A stretch of 64,000 bases of DNA, taken from positions 1 to 64,000 of the forward strand of contig CAWJIB010000001.1 in assembly GCA_963842835.1 (NCBI GenBank). The letters are read 5' to 3'. Positions 62,052 through 64,000 of this stretch are shown here, piece after piece. A program made the translations under genes and the position numbers. The stretch comes from Roseiarcus sp963842835. Lineage in GTDB: Bacteria; Pseudomonadota; Alphaproteobacteria; Rhizobiales; Beijerinckiaceae. Under the pieces are notes generated by a model. The model was not told the DNA's origin. It did not search any database and saw nothing but the letters and a program-made list of their open reading frames with translations. The stretch's first letter is position 1; every line of letters starts with the position of its first letter.

Positions 62052-62615
62052 ATGAGCAGCTCGACTATTATTCTCCTTGCTGTGATCGTCGTTGTCGTTC
62101 TTTGGGCGATCAGCGTCTACAACGGCCTCGTATCCATGCGGCAACGCGTCAACGAGGCTTTTGCCGACGTGGACGTGCAACTGCGGCAGCGCCATGACCT
62201 CATTCCCAATCTGGTCGAGACGGTGAAGGGCTACGCCGCGCACGAGCGCGGCACGCTCGACGAGGTCGTCAAGGCGCGCAATGCGGCGGTCGCCGCGCAG
62301 GGGCCGGTGCAACAGGCGGCGGCCGAGAACATGCTCTCGGGAGCGCTACGCCAGCTTTTCGCCCTCTCCGAGGCCTATCCCGATCTCAAGGCCAACGCCG
62401 AATTCCTGCAGTTGCAGGCGGAGCTGACCGACCTGGAGAACAAGATCGCCGCCGCGCGGCGCTTCTTCAACAATGCGGTGCAGGAATACAATACTGGCAT
62501 CCAGCGATTCCCCGCCGCCCTGTTCGCCGCCTCGTTCGGCTTCGCGCCGAAGGATTTCTTCGACCTCGGCGAGGACCGCAAGACGCTGGGCGAAGCGCCG
62601 CAGGTGAATTTCTGA
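62052..62615 (+). CDS. lemA: LemA family protein
   Basis: 187 residues; the ATG at 62052 has GGAAGGAG 5-12 bases before it. One N-terminal membrane helix (IILLAVIVVVVLWAISVYNG) is followed by the LemA helix bundle: VNEAFADVDVQLRQRHDLIP near 34-53, NLVETVKGYAAHERGTLDEV, then RRFFNNAVQEYNTGIQRFPA. The bulk lies in the periplasm or faces out from the inner membrane. The function is unknown; genes for LemA are often paired with a membrane peptidase, as here, 26 bp away. Confidence 0.92.
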   Translation: MSSSTIILLAVIVVVVLWAISVYNGLVSMRQRVNEAFADVDVQLRQRHDLIPNLVETVKGYAAHERGTLDEVVKARNAAVAAQGPVQQAAAENMLSGALRQLFALSEAYPDLKANAEFLQLQAELTDLENKIAAARRFFNNAVQEYNTGIQRFPAALFAASFGFAPKDFFDLGEDRKTLGEAPQVNF

Positions 62616-62641
62616 GCGTCACACAAAGGGAGTAAGCTGCC

Positions 62642-63826
62642 ATGGCTGCTTATGGCCTCTACTCTCATATCCAGTCGAACCGGCGCCGTTCGATCATCCT
62701 CATCGTCGGCCTGTTCCTTCTCGTCTACGTGCTCGTCTATGCCGGCGCGCTGGCCGCCGAGGCGCTGTCGGTCAATGCCGACCTCAACACGCTGATGCAG
62801 CAAGCCTGGATCGACCTGCTCCACGCGGCGCCGGTGGCGACGCTGGGCTCGGCGCTCTGGGTGGTGATCGCCTATTATTTTCATCAAAACATGATCGACG
62901 CGCTGACTGGCGGCCGCGCGGTGCAGCGCACCGAACAGCCGCGGCTTTACAATCTTCTGGAAAATCTCTGCATCTCGCGCGGCATCACCATGCCCAAGCT
63001 CAAGGTGATGGAGAGCGACGCGCTCAACGCCTTCTCCACCGGGATGAACGAGAAGCAATACGCGATAACGATTACGTCCGGGCTGCTCAACCGGCTCGAT
63101 GATGCCGAGGTCGAATCGGTTCTCGGCCACGAACTCACCCACATCCGGAACGGCGACGTGCGCATGATGGTCGTCGCCGTCGTCATCGCCGGCGTGGTTT
63201 CCTTCTTCGCCGAGCTGGTTTTTCGGCTCTGGTTTTACAGCGGCTTCAGCAACCGCGGCGCGCGCTCCTCCGAAAACCGCCGGGGCGGCGGCGCCGGCGT
63301 GGCGTTTCTCATCGCTATCGCACTCCTAGTACTCGCCTACGTGCTGTCATTCATCATTCGCCTGGCGCTGTCGCGCTCGCGCGAATACCTCGCCGACGCC
63401 GGCTCGGTGGAACTGACCAAGAATCCCGACGCCATGATCTCGGCGTTGCGCAAGATCGAGGGCCGCGGCGAATTGCCGGGCGCGACCTCCGCCGTTATGG
63501 AAATGTGTGTTGACAACCCGCGCGAAGGTTTTGGCGAGCTGTTCGACACCCATCCGACAGTGGAGAACCAAGTCGCGGCCCTGATCAAGTTTGCCGGCGG
63601 GCATGATCCCGGCCCGATTGCGTTGCCGGCGCAAGCGCGCGGCGCGGACGATCGCTCCGGCCCCGATCAACCGCCGTCGAGCGGCCCGTGGGGCTCAGCG
63701 GAGAGCGGCGCAGACGAAGCTGCGGCAAATCAACCGTTCCGGCCGTCGCGCCCGCCTGCACAACGCGACGGCCCGTCTGCCCCTGAGCCCCCTTCCGGCC
63801 CGTGGGGCTCGCACACCCGCAGCTAA
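62642..63826 (+). CDS. HtpX-like M48 membrane metalloprotease with proline-rich tail
   Basis: 394 residues. Membrane segments lie near 18-40 (SIILIVGLFLLVYVLVYAGA) and 67-85; the zinc motif HELTH is at 163-167, two more membrane helices are near 178-200 and 223-245, and the third ligand is the Glu in SRSREYLADAG near 250. The peptidase domain ends around 325 with FDTHPTVENQVAAL. A tail of about 65 residues, rich in Pro/Gly/Ser, carries PPSSGPWGSAES and PPSGPWGSHTRS, two copies of one motif. E. coli HtpX clears damaged membrane proteins; the tail is an addition. LemA precedes it in the same operon. Confidence 0.88.
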   Translation: MAAYGLYSHIQSNRRRSIILIVGLFLLVYVLVYAGALAAEALSVNADLNTLMQQAWIDLLHAAPVATLGSALWVVIAYYFHQNMIDALTGGRAVQRTEQPRLYNLLENLCISRGITMPKLKVMESDALNAFSTGMNEKQYAITITSGLLNRLDDAEVESVLGHELTHIRNGDVRMMVVAVVIAGVVSFFAELVFRLWFYSGFSNRGARSSENRRGGGAGVAFLIAIALLVLAYVLSFIIRLALSRSREYLADAGSVELTKNPDAMISALRKIEGRGELPGATSAVMEMCVDNPREGFGELFDTHPTVENQVAALIKFAGGHDPGPIALPAQARGADDRSGPDQPPSSGPWGSAESGADEAAANQPFRPSRPPAQRDGPSAPEPPSGPWGSHTRS

Positions 63827-64000
63827 CCCCAATGGCAATGGCAGACGGGGAAACGACCCGAGTTGGACGGTCCTGGTCGGTCCTGGCCGAGAGCGGAACG
63901 GCAAGTTTTGGTCATAGAATGAGCGAACCGGACATTCGCATCTGCACAGATCGCGGAAACCCGACCTAAAACCGTGGTTCTGTATTCTTGTCTGGGCGAT
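63827..64000. other. intergenic end of window
   Basis: No gene is seen. GGACATTCGCATCTGC (63930-63945) is a fragment of the dispersed repeat, matching the end of the 57.7-kb copy (CGACATTCGCACCTGC). The next gene, if any, starts outside the window. Confidence 0.4.

Overview
The window is high-GC chromosomal DNA from an alphaproteobacterium, most likely of the order Hyphomicrobiales (Rhizobiales). The markers are a divergent lysC/ubiG pair, an sppA-ihfB-lapA-trpF-trpB block, sdhCDAB, a hflKC-DUF2065-degP string, an IalB-type secreted protein, a phasin (polyhydroxyalkanoate granules), a LapA-domain membrane protein and intergenic palindromic repeats of the kind common in this order. The genus cannot be fixed from the sequence. 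No rRNA, tRNA or CRISPR array was recognised.

Layout. 1-7.6 kb: 3' part of purB, a DUF2852 protein, a CPBP-like membrane protein with a degenerate active site, an HtrA-type protease, an orphan ParA, xseB, and a divergent Lrp-regulator/alanine dehydrogenase pair. 7.9-10 kb: a GT90 glycosyltransferase followed by a complete but frameshifted IS630-family element with visible ends and TA target duplication. 10-20 kb: EamA permease, cobT, then a long minus-strand block (trpB, trpF, ornithine cyclodeaminase-like, lapA, ihfB, sppA, NDUFA9-like reductase, EF-G-like GTPase). 20-33.6 kb: a fused shikimate kinase/3-dehydroquinate synthase, a FadR-type regulator, a CorB-like protein, hflK-hflC-DUF2065-degP, proA, a small membrane-protein pair, a phasin, lysC and ubiG.

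33.6-36 kb is an accessory patch: a comparatively AT-rich DUF2971 gene, a 54-bp-arm inverted repeat, a second inverted repeat, and a VapBC-type toxin-antitoxin pair. 36-41 kb is core (IalB, GNAT, sdhCDAB). 41.2-49.7 kb is a sugar-acid catabolic locus: a PfkB kinase, a 2-oxoglutarate-semialdehyde dehydrogenase-like enzyme and an FAH-superfamily dehydratase on one strand, and divergently a GntR regulator, a UxaA/GarD-type dehydratase, a second FAH-type (GguC/AraD1) enzyme and an MHS-type permease. Together they predict uptake of a sugar acid and its conversion to 2-oxoglutarate without phosphorylation, with succinate dehydrogenase genes next door.

49.8-64 kb: dnaB, then gene-poor accessory DNA. 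It holds a two-gene DUF4160 / DUF2442-HTH module with a perfect 17-bp palindrome (the 55-residue DUF4160 gene is described here from the sequence), two SAM methyltransferases, a winged-helix/TolB-like/TPR regulator, a GYD-domain gene without a clear start, a MarR/3-hydroxybenzoate-4-hydroxylase-like pair around a near-perfect 29-bp operator, a short tyrosine recombinase, an lrgB remnant, and a lemA/M48-peptidase pair. Decayed copies of a dispersed repeat lie in the gaps here. The best candidates for something undescribed are the DUF4160/DUF2442-HTH module, the DUF2971 patch with its inverted repeats, and the exact substrate of the sugar-acid locus.
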